Assembly: GCA_965249965.1 (NCBI GenBank)
Contig: OZ252262.1
Location: forward strand, 2,604,001-2,668,000
Source of the DNA: HXMU1420-13 sp965249965
Lineage (GTDB): Bacteria > Bacteroidota > Rhodothermia > Balneolales > Balneolaceae
Reading direction: 5' to 3'
DNA: 64,000 nucleotides
Shown piece after piece: positions 6,836 to 16,103 of this stretch. Position 1 is the stretch's first letter. Each line of letters begins with the position of its first letter. The translations under genes were made by a program, and so were the position numbers. The notes beneath the pieces were generated by a model, which worked only from the letters and a program-made list of their open reading frames with translations, was not told the DNA's origin and did no database searches.

Positions 6836-9264
6836 AACAATATCTGAAATCCCACTGAATTGCCGTAGTCACCAACGATTCGGCGGCTAAATTCGGCGTA
6901 AATAAATCCGAATATTTTAAATGCTGCAATGCCAATTTCGGCTTGAGTTTCTGATCCTGAATAAGGTAGTAGTGGTTGCAGACTTGAGTTTTGATCGACG
7001 GTTCCTATTGTGAAAAATGTTGCCAGATGAATGCCACTTTTTTGTACTAAATCGAAAGGAGCTTTTCTGGTGATTGAGCTACCAAATTTATATTTCACTT
7101 TCAATATAGAAACTCTGCTTCCAATGGGTTCCTTGAATGAAACCGTATTAAAAGGACGTTCGCGTACATAGTCGTCCATTACAAAGCCATTGAGGTTAAA
7201 CAGGCGTTGTGAAGGTGTTTCAGCATCAGATGCACCAACGATAAGATCTGTTTGGATAAAGTGAGAACTGAATACGGGAACATTAAACTTTAACCCTATT
7301 CTGTAGCGATTGTAGTCAAAATCACTGCCCCAAACCGCGATTCCTTTTTCTAATTTTGCATCAAAAAGCCATCCAAAATCGCGAATATTATAATCACGCA
7401 AGAACTGTGTTCGTAAATATTTACGGGTATCATGATGCAAATGAAGCGAAAGTCCGGTCATTCGACCAACATCCGTAGGTTGAGTTAAATTCGAATTTGG
7501 GAAAAGTCGAAGTTCCGGACCATCTCCAAATAAGGTGAAATCTGTATTTGAAAATAATCGATCATGAGATTCTTCCAGATATAGCACGCGAATAAAAGAC
7601 TCGATGTCAAAACGGTAACGAAGACCTGCTTGAATTCCTTTTCTTAGAAAATAATTATTCACAGGGCTTCCATCTATAAGGGCAGCCATACTATGCCGGA
7701 ATTCAAAAAAATCTAGGGGTGTTCGATTGTATTCATAATCCTGATACTGCTGAACCACATCTTTGTAAACAACTAATTCGGGAGCAAATGCCGTACCCGG
7801 GATAAAATGATATCCGCTAAAAGAATACGTCCATTCCTTGCTCGAAAAACCATATTTAGTAATGGCGCGATACTCAAAATTTGGATGTACGGGTGTTCGG
7901 ATACCAAGTCCCAGAGAATGTCCTTCTACCCTATTGTAGTGGTAAATATCGCTGATATTGGTAAGATAAAATCGTTCTAGCTGGTAGGGTAATCGAAAGA
8001 AATTACTCATCACACTCATGCCTAATCGTAGTGTGCGGTTTTTCTCGTTGTAGGATTTAGCCTGTGTGAGAAAAGATAGATTATCATTAGCAGAATTGGT
8101 TGAAACACTATCCCAGAATTGTGTCCTCTTTCGATTAGATCCTGCTTCAATTACCAGGGTATTAAGTGATAAATCATCAGCATTTAAATTTGTAGGATTA
8201 ATCTGATGATTACTCCAAGACCATTCATCTAAATAAGTGATCGGTTTAGTTGCTGTAAGGAAATCTAACTGAGCCGAAAGCTTTGTATTATCAGGTAACC
8301 AGTACCCATCAATATTAATGTAGGATTGCTGATAACGAAGATTTGAAATACTAAAAAGGCCATTATTTGTGGAGGCGTAGTCGTTTAAGGTAACATCTAT
8401 GCCAAGAATGGTTGATGTATTCTCATTAAACCAAACAGATCCTTCAAAAAGTGGCCGATTATTTTGGATGGGAGAAAAGGTGATTTCTCTGGTTCCTAAC
8501 GGCCAGTCATCTCCAGCTTCGATGTCATCAATTATATAGAATCGGCCTGCACGTTTAGAAATTGGACCTATAACTGTAATATCCTCAGATAAAATGCTCA
8601 GAGGGACCAATTCTTGATTTAGATTTAGTGGAGGGCCACCCGTTGAAAAGAAATCATACTCACTAAAAAAGTTTTTGCTTGAACGATTAGCCGTCACAGA
8701 TTCTGAAAATCGTTCTGGTGTGATGATATGTTTCACCTCAGAAACGCGTTCGGAGTACGCTAATGGTGTAAAAACAGTATCTGAATCTGTATTTTCTTTG
8801 CCAAGAATGGCCAATTTGTAAAGATCTGCTGAGTAAGATCGAAGACCTTTGTTTTGATTATCCCTAAAAACAGCCAGTTGCTGAACCATTCTGGTTGAAC
8901 GATCTGCACTAATTACAATTTCATCAAGAATTAATCGATCTTCTCGCAAGGTTAAATCCAGTTGAAGAAAATCACCTTCTTCAATTTTTACTGTAACTAA
9001 CGTGTCGACATATACAAGAGATGAATACCTCAGTTCATGTAATCCTGAAGGTAGAGCTAATTCATATTCTCCGATCTCATTAGAATTAGTACCAATAGTT
9101 GTACCAATTTTAAGAATATTAACTAACGGGATAGTTTCACCGGTAGAAGCATCTGTTATTGTCCCACGGACTCCACTTTCCTGAGCTGCTACGCTTGAAA
9201 AACTTCCAACTAGCAGACATAAAACAAGCCTTTGTACCCAATTATTTAATTCAATTCTAATCAA
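6832..9264 (-). CDS. DUF5686 outer-membrane protein with carboxypeptidase-like regulatory domain
   Basis: An 810-residue exported protein. It has a signal peptide ending in VAAQ, a carboxypeptidase-regulatory-like (TonB-receptor-style) beta-sandwich at about residues 30-120, then a long DUF5686 region rich in alternating aromatic strands, ending in aromatic residues and Phe as for an outer-membrane barrel. Members are common in Bacteroidota and their role is not settled; outer-membrane assembly or export are suggestions only. It sits last in the run that begins with the isoprenoid genes, 24 bases after the LD-carboxypeptidase gene. The convergent neighbour overlaps its stop codon. Confidence 0.82.
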   Translation of the reverse strand: MIRIELNNWVQRLVLCLLVGSFSSVAAQESGVRGTITDASTGETIPLVNILKIGTTIGTNSNEIGEYELALPSGLHELRYSSLVYVDTLVTVKIEEGDFLQLDLTLREDRLILDEIVISADRSTRMVQQLAVFRDNQNKGLRSYSADLYKLAILGKENTDSDTVFTPLAYSERVSEVKHIITPERFSESVTANRSSKNFFSEYDFFSTGGPPLNLNQELVPLSILSEDITVIGPISKRAGRFYIIDDIEAGDDWPLGTREITFSPIQNNRPLFEGSVWFNENTSTILGIDVTLNDYASTNNGLFSISNLRYQQSYINIDGYWLPDNTKLSAQLDFLTATKPITYLDEWSWSNHQINPTNLNADDLSLNTLVIEAGSNRKRTQFWDSVSTNSANDNLSFLTQAKSYNEKNRTLRLGMSVMSNFFRLPYQLERFYLTNISDIYHYNRVEGHSLGLGIRTPVHPNFEYRAITKYGFSSKEWTYSFSGYHFIPGTAFAPELVVYKDVVQQYQDYEYNRTPLDFFEFRHSMAALIDGSPVNNYFLRKGIQAGLRYRFDIESFIRVLYLEESHDRLFSNTDFTLFGDGPELRLFPNSNLTQPTDVGRMTGLSLHLHHDTRKYLRTQFLRDYNIRDFGWLFDAKLEKGIAVWGSDFDYNRYRIGLKFNVPVFSSHFIQTDLIVGASDAETPSQRLFNLNGFVMDDYVRERPFNTVSFKEPIGSRVSILKVKYKFGSSITRKAPFDLVQKSGIHLATFFTIGTVDQNSSLQPLLPYSGSETQAEIGIAAFKIFGFIYAEFSRRIVGDYGNSVGFQILF

Positions 9265-9288
9265 TGAATAGTCGTGTAAGTTGTACGC

Positions 9289-10308
9289 CTAAAGTACTCC
9301 AGGCTCTAAAATTTCAATGGTTCGTTTTGTTGCATTTATAGATGCCTGCACCCCTACGGGAATCGTCAGGTTTTGTTCCTCATGGCTAATCATTGCTCCA
9401 TAAAAAGCTGGGATATCAAGTGGTTTTATATACTCTGTAAGTACTGTTTTCAACGATAAACTATTAGCATTTGCACTACAGTCTGTACATTTACCGAATA
9501 AAAACCCATTAAGTGAATTCAGGATGCCACTTAATTTAAGTTGAGACATCATTCTGTCTACCCGATAAACATCCTCCCCGATATCCTCTAGAAATAAAAT
9601 AGCGTTATTAAAATCCGGCAAATAATTGGAACCAATCAAAGAAGTTAAAACGGTTAAATTACCACCTAATAAAGTCCCTTCAGTTTTGCCTTCATTAATG
9701 ATAAATGCATCATCTTGATCTTCTGGTACGTTATAAATGGGCGTTTCAGCATTGTGCAATATGTTAGTCCAAGATTGAATGGTAAAATCATTCCAATCTG
9801 ATTTACCTACAGGTCCATGAAAAGTGACCAATCCAGTCTGTTTAAATATCGCCAAGTGCAAACTAGTGATATCACTAAATCCGATAAATGGCTTTGGGTT
9901 GTTTTTAATAATGTCAAATTCAATTAATTCCAAAATTCGGTTACTTCCGTAACCCCCTCTAGTACAAACTATACCATCAATTGAATTGTCCAGAAACATT
10001 GCATGTAAATCTGAAACTCGTTCATCATCCGTTCCTGCTAAATATCCGTTTCTTTTTCGATGATTTTCCCCTAACACCAATTCATAGCCTAAATCAGTTA
10101 ATGAGGCAATCATACGGTCGTAATCAGCCTGACCATATATTGGACTCGCAGGAGCTATTAAGCCTAATCGGGCATTAGATGGTAACCGTTTAGCTTTAAT
10201 CAATTGTGATGGATAGTTGGTTTTGTCTTTACCAAAACAAGCATTTAGACTGAGGCCTGTAAATCCTAATAAGGAAGTCGATAAAAAGGATTTACGTGAA
10301 ATTGACAT
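9289..10308 (-). CDS. LD-carboxypeptidase (peptidase family S66)
   Basis: A 339-residue serine peptidase that removes the terminal D-alanine from murein tetrapeptides during peptidoglycan recycling. The nucleophile is Ser122 in RGGYGSNR; a LEDIGED segment holds the catalytic glutamate and SHEEQNLTIPVG near the end the histidine. The N-terminus begins SRKSFLS followed by a hydrophobic stretch and LNAC, which looks like an export signal, possibly Tat-type and with a poor lipobox (Cys24). That would place the enzyme outside the cytoplasm, unlike E. coli LdcA. It lies seven bases after nadD. Confidence 0.85.
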   Translation of the reverse strand: MSISRKSFLSTSLLGFTGLSLNACFGKDKTNYPSQLIKAKRLPSNARLGLIAPASPIYGQADYDRMIASLTDLGYELVLGENHRKRNGYLAGTDDERVSDLHAMFLDNSIDGIVCTRGGYGSNRILELIEFDIIKNNPKPFIGFSDITSLHLAIFKQTGLVTFHGPVGKSDWNDFTIQSWTNILHNAETPIYNVPEDQDDAFIINEGKTEGTLLGGNLTVLTSLIGSNYLPDFNNAILFLEDIGEDVYRVDRMMSQLKLSGILNSLNGFLFGKCTDCSANANSLSLKTVLTEYIKPLDIPAFYGAMISHEEQNLTIPVGVQASINATKRTIEILEPGVL

Positions 10309-10315
10309 AGTTTTG

Positions 10316-10900
10316 TTACTGATATAAATGATGCGTGCGAATATAACTTTCCACTCGCTGATCTACCAACGGTTGCAAAGATTTGTTTCCCGATACTCTA
10401 TCCCTGATTTGAGTAGAAGATACATCAATTGGTGAATGTGATATAAACTGGCACTTATCGAGAAGCTTCTTTGACAATTTGGAATGATCAAATTTTGGCC
10501 TTTCAGCTATTAAAAGTGACACTTCTTCCAAAATTACATCCGGATTTTTCCAGGTATGAAAATTCACCAGACTATCCTCTCCCATGCAGTAAAAAAATTG
10601 TACATCAGGATGTTTCATTTTAATATGCCGGATAGTTCTATAGGTATAAGAAGGTTTGGGAAGCTCTTTTTCTAACGTGGATATTTGAATTTTATCCAAA
10701 TCCTGAAAAGCTAACTCTAGCATGTCAAATCTATGCTCAAATGATCTGAACTCCATGTTTGGCTTATGAGGTGGATCCGGGGTAAGTAAAATCCACAATG
10801 AATCAATAAAACCAGAGTTTAAGAAGGAGTTGGCGAGGCTATAATGCCCGACATGTACCGGATCGAATGTACCTCCATACAATCCAATCCGTTTTTTCAT
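10316..10900 (-). CDS. nadD: nicotinate-nucleotide adenylyltransferase
   Basis: A 194-residue nucleotidyltransferase making deamido-NAD from nicotinate mononucleotide and ATP. It has the N-terminal GLYGGTFDPVHVGH signature with the (H/T)xGH ATP site, and the C-terminal SSTQIRDRV motif for phosphate binding. Length is typical. The first base of its start codon coincides with the last base of the bamD stop codon, so the two are translationally coupled. Confidence 0.95.
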   Translation of the reverse strand: MKKRIGLYGGTFDPVHVGHYSLANSFLNSGFIDSLWILLTPDPPHKPNMEFRSFEHRFDMLELAFQDLDKIQISTLEKELPKPSYTYRTIRHIKMKHPDVQFFYCMGEDSLVNFHTWKNPDVILEEVSLLIAERPKFDHSKLSKKLLDKCQFISHSPIDVSSTQIRDRVSGNKSLQPLVDQRVESYIRTHHLYQ

Positions 10901-11727
10901 TAATTGCTGCCTAAAGTATCTCCGGTTGTTGGCGCCCCTAAATCAGAAAGTTTGCCTAGGGCATCCGAGTACATTGATTCTGCATCACCTCGCTTAGAAC
11001 TTTGTGGGAAAAGCTGAATAAATTTCTCATAATTATCGATCGCTAAGGTATAACGCTCGGCCTGCTTTTCTTCGATACTATTATCCGCGTATATAATGTA
11101 AGTCTCAATTTGTTTTAACAGTGCTTCTTCCGACCATTTTGATTCAGGATACTGATCTACCACCTGATCGAAGTAAATTGATGCTGCCAGATATCTATCT
11201 GTTCTTAGATAAAATTCACCGGCCTCAAATGATTTTCGGGCTAATTTGTTGCGTAATTCGTCAATTCTTGCGGCCGACTCAACTACATACTCGCTGTCAG
11301 GATATTTAGTATTGAATAATTGGAAAAGCTGGATAGCCCGCTCTGTTGGTGTTTGATCTAAACGGTAACGCGGACTTTGCTTATAAAAGCACATTGCAAG
11401 TTTATATTCAACTTCTTGTCGGCGTTCATCACGTGGGTAATAAGTGACAAAACGCTCATATTCAGATGCTGCTAAAATGTATTGTTTATCCGAATAGTAG
11501 CTTTCTGCGAGGTAAAATTGTGCGTCTTTTGAAAAATTAGTGCCACGCCCCATTCGCGTTACCAGATCGAAACCATAAGCGGCATCATCGAATTTACCTT
11601 CCTCATATAATGCTAAGGATTTGTCGTAAGCAACGTTTAAAGGATCGCCAGGACGAATCAGGTCTTTATTTCGGCAAGCACCGGTTAAAATCAGAATAGA
11701 AAAAAGCGTTATAAAAATTGGACGCAT
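10900..11727 (-). CDS. bamD: outer membrane assembly lipoprotein BamD
   Basis: A 275-residue TPR lipoprotein of the BAM complex, which folds barrel proteins into the outer membrane. I place the start at the internal ATG giving MRPIFITLFS, because this yields a proper lipoprotein signal with lipobox LTGAC (Cys18); the frame stays open for 48 more codons upstream but that extension overlaps the polyprenyl synthase gene and has no signal. TPR-like pairs follow: ALYEEGKFDDA, YSDKQYILAA, the conserved AMCFYKQSPR helix, and YLAASIYFDQ. There are 19 bases between it and the synthase gene upstream. Confidence 0.9.
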   Translation of the reverse strand: MRPIFITLFSILILTGACRNKDLIRPGDPLNVAYDKSLALYEEGKFDDAAYGFDLVTRMGRGTNFSKDAQFYLAESYYSDKQYILAASEYERFVTYYPRDERRQEVEYKLAMCFYKQSPRYRLDQTPTERAIQLFQLFNTKYPDSEYVVESAARIDELRNKLARKSFEAGEFYLRTDRYLAASIYFDQVVDQYPESKWSEEALLKQIETYIIYADNSIEEKQAERYTLAIDNYEKFIQLFPQSSKRGDAESMYSDALGKLSDLGAPTTGDTLGSN

Positions 11728-11746
11728 AGTAGGTGAAAATGTCTCT

Positions 11747-12742
11747 TTAGTGATCACGATTTTGAAGGAAGATAAGCAGATTTTGAAGTTCTTGCCTGTA
11801 TGGGCTTTCATCAAATTTTTCCAGATAAGAATAGCAAGTTTGATAATGACTATGGACAATGTCCTCGACATCAGAAATCACGGATAACTCATTCATTATC
11901 ATTAACACTTGATCTACTTCTTCTTGAGTTGAATTTGATCCTTCCAGAATCATGGATAATTTTTCTTTTTGTGTTTGGTCTGCCCGCTCTAACGCAAGAA
12001 TGGTCAAATATGTTTTCTTGCCTTCAATAATATCTCCACCTGGGCGCTTACCAAACTTTTCAGGATCGGCAGTGGCATCCAACAAATCGTCTTGAATTTG
12101 AAAAGCGATACCCATTTCCATTCCAAGCTTAAATAAAATGTCGAGCTTGTCTGTGGATGCTTTCGCAGCAATACCACCCATTTTTAGCGATGCAGCAATT
12201 AATGCACTTGTTTTGCCGGAAATCATGCGTAAATATTCATTCAAAAGAACGTCAGATCTGTTCACAAAATCCATATCAAAAGCCTGACCTTCACACACAG
12301 TAATAATGGCATCATTGAACGTTTTATTCATCTGGAAATAATCTCCTTTTGAATATTTATCGTTCTCTCCATAGTAATCTAAAAACCGATACGCATCAGC
12401 GAACATCAGATCACCACTTAAAATGGCAGTATTTTCATCCCATTTTTTAAATACAGAGGGCTTTCCACGTCGGGTATCTGCAGAATCCATGATGTCATCA
12501 TGAACAAGGGTAAAATTATGAAGCACTTCTACAGCTAGAGCTCCCGGTAACGCGTCCTCGATCTTGCCGCTGCTCATTCCGCAAGCGAGTAAGGTCATAA
12601 GTGGGCGGATTCGCTTACCACCCACCGACATGGCATATTGGTAGGGCACATATAATGAAGCAGGCTCTAAAGCCAAATCCAGTTCATTCAGAGCCGATTC
12701 AATGGTTGATAATAAGTCTTTACGAAGGTCTAGTTGTTCCAA
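11747..12742 (-). CDS. polyprenyl (geranylgeranyl/farnesyl-type) diphosphate synthase
   Basis: A 331-residue trans-prenyltransferase. The first aspartate-rich motif DDIMD is at 82-86 followed by TRRGKP, the second DDLLD at 218-222, and GGKRIRP (41-47) binds diphosphate. It condenses IPP with allylic diphosphates. A phenylalanine five residues before the first motif suggests a short to medium product rather than a long quinone tail, but chain length is not certain. It follows the type 2 IPP isomerase gene, giving a small isoprenoid module at the head of the operon. Confidence 0.9.
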   Translation of the reverse strand: MEQLDLRKDLLSTIESALNELDLALEPASLYVPYQYAMSVGGKRIRPLMTLLACGMSSGKIEDALPGALAVEVLHNFTLVHDDIMDSADTRRGKPSVFKKWDENTAILSGDLMFADAYRFLDYYGENDKYSKGDYFQMNKTFNDAIITVCEGQAFDMDFVNRSDVLLNEYLRMISGKTSALIAASLKMGGIAAKASTDKLDILFKLGMEMGIAFQIQDDLLDATADPEKFGKRPGGDIIEGKKTYLTILALERADQTQKEKLSMILEGSNSTQEEVDQVLMIMNELSVISDVEDIVHSHYQTCYSYLEKFDESPYRQELQNLLIFLQNRDH

Positions 12743-12799
12743 AAAATTCCCTGTGATGAAAGCTCGAAAAGATACGGAAATTACGTGCGTTTTGAATGA

Positions 12800-13822
12800 T
12801 TATTTTTGTAGCAGATGCGAATGATTTAACTCAGCCGGGGATGAACAACCTAGCAAAAGTAATGTTGTTTTAAATGATTGTAATAAATGAGAGTAATACG
12901 ATTCTAAACCTTGGATTCCATCTTCTATTATCGCTTTAATTATGGGTTGAGCTGTTGCCGTAAATGTTGCACCTAAACACATCGATTTTGCAATATCAGC
13001 TGCGTTTCGGATTCCGCCAGAAGCAATTAATTCAAAACTTCGCTCCCACTGTAACGCAGATATTTGATTCAAGCATTCAGCAGTAGGAATTCCCCACTCG
13101 TTAAAATCATCATTTCCAATATGATTATTAGGGCGCTGGTTCTCCACTTTCGACCAACTCGTTCCGCCAGCTCCCGCTACATCCAAAACCTGAACACCGA
13201 CATTTAATAACCGTTTAGCGGTGTAACCGGAAATTCCGGCTCCAGTTTCTTTTGCTATGACAGGTACATTCGATTCCTTAACGATCTGTTCAATTCCTTC
13301 CAAAACGCCCTTAAATTGGCGATCTCCTTCTGGTTGCATCAATTCCTGGAGAGGATTTAAATGAACGATTAACGCATTGGCTTCTATTGTTTTTATAATA
13401 GTTCGGGTTTTATCGATCGACCAATTATTAACTAGTTGCACTCCGCCAATATTTGCAGCGATAAATGCAGTTGGAGCTTTTTTTCGCGCAATTGAGAAAC
13501 TTTCTGTTTGTGAAGGATCTGCTAACATTGCCCGTTGAGATCCGACACCAAATGGCAGATTGTTGGCCTCACAAAATTCAGCAATAATTGCATTAACCGG
13601 ACCAGCATCCGCATATCCGCCGGTCATTGAAGAAATCATTAGCGGAAATGAAAAAGTTCGATCCAACAGTGTTGTTTCTGTCGAAATATCCTCGAAGTCT
13701 AATTCAGGAAGTGCATTATGCTGGAAATAATAGCTATCAAACCCGGTTTTAGTTTGATATTGAGTTGAATCAGTTATTGTGAGTTCAACATGATCTTTTT
13801 TACGGCTGGATATATCTGACAT
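12800..13822 (-). CDS. fni: type 2 isopentenyl-diphosphate delta-isomerase
   Basis: A 340-residue FMN-dependent isomerase interconverting IPP and DMAPP. Family marks are the RKKDH start of the fold, MISSMTGG, GVGSQRAML, the NLNPLQELMQPEGD-like segment (here VHLNPLQELMQPEGD), KETGAGIS, DVAGAGGTSW and the FMN phosphate loop ASGGIRNAAD. Type 2 enzymes are unrelated to the Nudix type 1 enzyme. It heads the operon; the 140 bases upstream have no clear promoter match but contain a nested inverted repeat (listed separately). Confidence 0.94.
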   Translation of the reverse strand: MSDISSRKKDHVELTITDSTQYQTKTGFDSYYFQHNALPELDFEDISTETTLLDRTFSFPLMISSMTGGYADAGPVNAIIAEFCEANNLPFGVGSQRAMLADPSQTESFSIARKKAPTAFIAANIGGVQLVNNWSIDKTRTIIKTIEANALIVHLNPLQELMQPEGDRQFKGVLEGIEQIVKESNVPVIAKETGAGISGYTAKRLLNVGVQVLDVAGAGGTSWSKVENQRPNNHIGNDDFNEWGIPTAECLNQISALQWERSFELIASGGIRNAADIAKSMCLGATFTATAQPIIKAIIEDGIQGLESYYSHLLQSFKTTLLLLGCSSPAELNHSHLLQK

Positions 13823-13903
13823 GTTGAGAAGTTCAGTATATCATGTATCAAAATCCATACGTTCAGCCAATCCTGTGATTTCTTGAATTTAGAATCTGTT
13901 CAA

Positions 13904-13970
13904 GATCTAGGATTGCTTTGAAGATGTACTAAAATTTCAATGAGTAATTCAATTTTAAATTTCCTAGATC
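13904..13970. repeat. nested inverted repeat between fni and the SDR gene
   Basis: A perfect nine-base inverted repeat (GATCTAGGA / TCCTAGATC) encloses a second seven-base one (TAAAATT / AATTTTA at 13930-13957). The right outer arm overlaps the stop codon of the SDR gene. It may act as a transcription end for that gene or be the remains of a small element; there is no T-tract, so a classic terminator is unlikely. Confidence 0.45.
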
Positions 13971-14680
13971 ATAAAACTACCTGAATTCACATGAAAAGTC
14001 TGGCCAGTAGCATGGGTTAGCTTTCCTTCTGCGAGGAACAATGCTAAGTTCGCTATTTCTTCAGGTGGAGCGATGTCGTTCATTGCAAGCCCTTGAGTGA
14101 GGTATTCCTTCCCGTACACTTCGATGGAGCCTATTGCCATATCTGTTTCGACAAATCCCGGAGCAATGGTATAAGCGGTGATGTCTATTTTACCAAAACT
14201 GCGCGCTATGCTTTTGGTTAATCCAATCATTCCGGCCTTACTGGCAGCATAAGCTGCGTATTCCTGAGTATCTCCTCGCATTCCTGCCCGGCTAGCAACA
14301 TTGATGATCTTCCCTTCAATGCCTCTTTCCGTCCAAGCATTGATGGCCCATTTACATAACAATGCCGCAGATCTGAGATTAACCTGTTGTGTGATGTCCC
14401 AGGTTTTAAGAAACTCTTCATCGGAGATGCCAAAATCAGCATCTCTGAACATTCCCGCGTTGTTAATTAACACCTCTGGAACTTCATCCCCAATGAAAAC
14501 TTCTTTGAGTTTTTGTAGTTCTTCTTCATTAGAAAGATCACAAACTATGTGCTTGTAACTATTTTTTGCATGGTCAATCAATTTGGTTGAGGTGCCTATA
14601 ACCGAATGATCCATGTTTAGAAATAAATCAGCGATAGCTTTACCAATACCGCGAGATGAACCGGTGACTAGTACATTCAT
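13964..14680 (-). CDS. SDR family oxidoreductase (FabG-like)
   Basis: A 238-residue classical short-chain dehydrogenase. The nucleotide site is TGSSRGIGKA at about 6-15, NNAG follows, and the catalytic set is Ser in NVASRAG with Tyr and Lys in YAAYAASKAG. PGFVETDM is the usual loop after the active site. The closest well-known members are 3-oxoacyl-ACP reductases, but such a match does not fix the substrate. It is 16 bases downstream of a small lipoprotein gene and likely in the same transcript. Confidence 0.88.
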   Translation of the reverse strand: MNVLVTGSSRGIGKAIADLFLNMDHSVIGTSTKLIDHAKNSYKHIVCDLSNEEELQKLKEVFIGDEVPEVLINNAGMFRDADFGISDEEFLKTWDITQQVNLRSAALLCKWAINAWTERGIEGKIINVASRAGMRGDTQEYAAYAASKAGMIGLTKSIARSFGKIDITAYTIAPGFVETDMAIGSIEVYGKEYLTQGLAMNDIAPPEEIANLALFLAEGKLTHATGQTFHVNSGSFMI

Positions 14681-14696
14681 TTTGTTTGAAATGGGG

Positions 14697-15437
14697 TTAA
14701 TAACTAGTTAGATACATTATATTTAATTCTTCCACAGAAAAATCTGGATTTGAGGTAATACTTACTTCCAATTCCTTGGTACTGTCTGCTCCTAAAGCAG
14801 CCGGGAAATATCTAATGGTTCTAATATTCTCATCATTAAAATTTTGAATGAAAACCGTTGCCTCTAAATCTGTATTTAGAAAATTCAAATTGATACCATG
14901 ATCGAATAATGATTCTCCAACTAATTCTCCAGGCCTCATTGCATGGAAGTAAGCAAATTCAACGGTATCAGTTGAAAAAATATACTCATCAAACTGCACC
15001 GATATTCTGGATTCATCATTCAGAATTGTTGGAGCGCTTTCTACGCTGAACGAATCAATCAAATTATTACCATCATCAACAAACTCAGACGAATTGATGG
15101 AATTAATCAGATTAAATTTAAAGGGAAGCCTGACATTAAGGGTTATACCAGCACTATAAAATGATAATCGATTGATTTCTATTGATCGATGATTTTCTAC
15201 AGCATTAACTTTGAACATGTAATCGCCTCGGTCAACTTTCGGAACCTCAAATCTTCCGTTTTCATCTGTGGAATCAACAACAGACCCATCTAGTAAAATT
15301 TTTGCTCCTGATATGCTTGAACCATCAAAATCAGAGGTAACTCTGCCATTTAACTCGTAAGTATTATCTGTGGAGACACTATCATTGCATGAGCTAAGGA
15401 TTCCAATCGAAAGAATAAAATAGAGCAATCGGATCAT
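14697..15437 (-). CDS. lipoprotein with carboxypeptidase-like regulatory domain
   Basis: A 246-residue predicted lipoprotein: the signal runs to LSSC (Cys17). Residues about 28-100 form a carboxypeptidase-regulatory-like beta-sandwich (LNGRVTSDFDGSSISGAKILLDG, then TDENGRFEVPKV), a fold often found at the front of Bacteroidota surface proteins. The remaining two thirds are beta-rich without a family I recognise. It lies between the DUF2480 gene and the SDR gene on the reverse strand, in one probable transcription unit. Function unknown. Confidence 0.72.
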   Translation of the reverse strand: MIRLLYFILSIGILSSCNDSVSTDNTYELNGRVTSDFDGSSISGAKILLDGSVVDSTDENGRFEVPKVDRGDYMFKVNAVENHRSIEINRLSFYSAGITLNVRLPFKFNLINSINSSEFVDDGNNLIDSFSVESAPTILNDESRISVQFDEYIFSTDTVEFAYFHAMRPGELVGESLFDHGINLNFLNTDLEATVFIQNFNDENIRTIRYFPAALGADSTKELEVSITSNPDFSVEELNIMYLTSY

Positions 15438-15474
15438 TTCTGAAGTATGGTTTTAGTGATTAAAGTTTTAAAAT

Positions 15475-15984
15475 TCACCCTTTCCAAACAGGTACAAAAC
15501 TACAGGCTTCACCATACATAATTTTTTTTACTGTTCCTTGTAATTTATTGGTAGTCAATAGATAAACGGAATTAGGCACATGAATATCTCCACAACCTTT
15601 TAGCATAATAAACTTACTCAGATATTGATTCCAATCGTGGTTTTCAATGTTCCTTCGGTATAATTCATGAATTATACCAGCTGTTTCCAGATGGAAAACT
15701 TCTTTTGCATATCCGGAAGCGTGCGTTGTGACTAACATCCAGGCCCATGGAGCAATGATGGCGTCCGTGGAACAAAAGACGGATACATATTTCCCATCAA
15801 ACTGTGACCAATCAAAGGATTCTAAATGAGCTCTAAAGTCCGTTTCTTTCAAAAGAAGCCCCATATGCAGAAAATCCTTAATGTCTAATTCAACAATTGG
15901 AGTATCATCATGGAACATCTTGGCTAAATCGAGCGTGATTAGCTTTGTGTTCGCTTTAACTTTATTGATGATTGGTTCTGACAT
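15475..15984 (-). CDS. DUF2480 family protein
   Basis: A protein of about 169 residues matching DUF2480 (LITLDLAKMF near the start, LDIKDFLHMGLLLKE, YVSVFCSTDAIIAPWAWMLV, GCGDIHVPNSVYL). I choose the ATG giving MSEPIINKVK because family members begin just so; an in-frame ATG nine codons earlier exists but would extend into the hairpin repeat. The function is not known. In Bacteroidota the family often sits beside iron-sulfur (suf) genes, as here, downstream of sufA. Two conserved cysteines (in FCSTD and KGCGD) could bind metal or a cluster; this is inference. Confidence 0.85.
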   Translation of the reverse strand: MSEPIINKVKANTKLITLDLAKMFHDDTPIVELDIKDFLHMGLLLKETDFRAHLESFDWSQFDGKYVSVFCSTDAIIAPWAWMLVTTHASGYAKEVFHLETAGIIHELYRRNIENHDWNQYLSKFIMLKGCGDIHVPNSVYLLTTNKLQGTVKKIMYGEACSFVPVWKG

Positions 15985-16015
15985 ATTTTTGGTTAATGGA
16001 GTATTCTTCAATAAG

Positions 16016-16102
16016 AGTCATCCAGAGCGAAGCGATGGATCTTCAAAATTACTATCAAACAATGAGACATAGTGAAGAATCTTCGCTTCGCTCTGAGTGA
16101 CT
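16016..16102. repeat. imperfect inverted repeat of dispersed 'CAGAGCGAAGCGA' type
   Basis: Two 29-base arms (16016-16044 and 16074-16102) are reverse complements at 24 of 29 positions, with a 29-base loop. Each arm contains CAGAGCGAAGCGA, the core of palindromic intergenic repeats that I know to be scattered in many Bacteroidota and other genomes and that translate to telltale 'HPERSDGSS' tails in spurious genes. It lies exactly between sufA and the DUF2480 gene and could form a stable RNA hairpin that lowers read-through from the suf operon. Confidence 0.75.
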
Positions 16103-16103
16103 T

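Noticed and set aside
11728..11871. N-terminal extension of bamD
   Set aside because: It overlaps the polyprenyl synthase gene and would bury the lipoprotein signal; the internal ATG gives a perfect lipobox.
15881..16072. Forward open frame of 63 codons across the DUF2480 start
   Set aside because: It runs antisense to DUF2480 and ends inside the hairpin repeat, producing the SHPERSDGSS tail known from spurious genes.
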